Shown here in pieces: positions 30,158 through 30,224 of a stretch of DNA of 30,224 nucleotides. The DNA comes from Phoronis australis (lineage: Eukaryota; Phoronida; Phoronidae), in NCBI GenBank assembly GCA_002633005.1, contig NMRA01000300.1, positions 431,324 to 461,547 of the forward strand. Direction: 5' to 3'. Within the stretch, counting starts at the first letter, position 1, and each line of letters opens with the position of its first letter. Both the position numbers and the translations under genes were made by a program. The notes beneath the pieces were generated by a model. That model made no database searches. It was not told where the DNA came from and saw only the letters and a program-made list of their open reading frames with translations.

Positions 30158-30224
30158 TCTCCCTCACTCTCCCTCCCTCCCTCCCTCCATCCCTCCCCCC
30201 TTCCCTCCCTCCGTCCCCCCTTCC
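30158..30224. repeat. (CCCT)n pyrimidine-rich simple repeat at the window edge
   Basis: Irregular CTCC/CCCT repeats with C runs extend to the last base, so the tract probably continues beyond the window. Confidence 0.93.

Overview
This is eukaryotic, animal genomic DNA. Its genes are split by GT-AG introns, AATAAA poly(A) signals are present, and no long bacterial-type reading frames occur. Most of the AT-rich sequence is intron or intergenic DNA full of decayed repeats. The best guess is a marine invertebrate. The combination of a thyropin-like thyroglobulin type-1 protein, a CA10/11-type carbonic-anhydrase-related protein, THAP and P2X7-like transposon debris, and many TACATGTA palindromes fits an anthozoan cnidarian, but lancelets, molluscs and hemichordates are not excluded. 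No single long open frame in the window is a gene; the genes were assembled by joining short exons through splice sites and reading phase.

Layout. (1) 32-1678 (+): the last three coding exons of a secreted-type protein with at least two tandem thyroglobulin type-1 domains, followed by AATAAA at 1722. (2) 1730-10800: intergenic. It holds a dead duplicate of the last thyroglobulin exon (4160-4248) plus flanking DNA, two related MITE-like elements (4809-5135), a perfect 20-bp-arm hairpin with a third copy beside it (6497-6569), and a tRNA-like SINE head (about 7109-7181). (3) 10812-28012 (+): a nearly complete nine-exon model for a carbonic-anhydrase-related protein of the CA10/CA11 group, about 356 residues, with a signal peptide. 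Two of the three zinc-binding histidines are replaced, so it should be catalytically dead. All exon phases agree. Its first two introns (6.3 and 4.1 kb) contain tandem repeats and transposon ends. Intron 7 contains a broken THAP-domain gene facing a P2X7-like fragment. (4) 28.0-30.2 kb: intergenic, then a probable 3' terminal exon of an unidentified gene on the minus strand (29827-29699) with its own poly(A) signal, convergent with the carbonic-anhydrase-related gene.

The genes do not form a pathway. Both plus-strand genes encode predicted secreted, disulfide-bonded proteins, but nothing in the sequence links their functions. The most notable content is the fully phased inactive carbonic-anhydrase-related gene with a lineage-specific C-terminal tail, the thyroglobulin-exon relic, and the THAP pseudogene whose break falls exactly on the invariant domain tryptophan.
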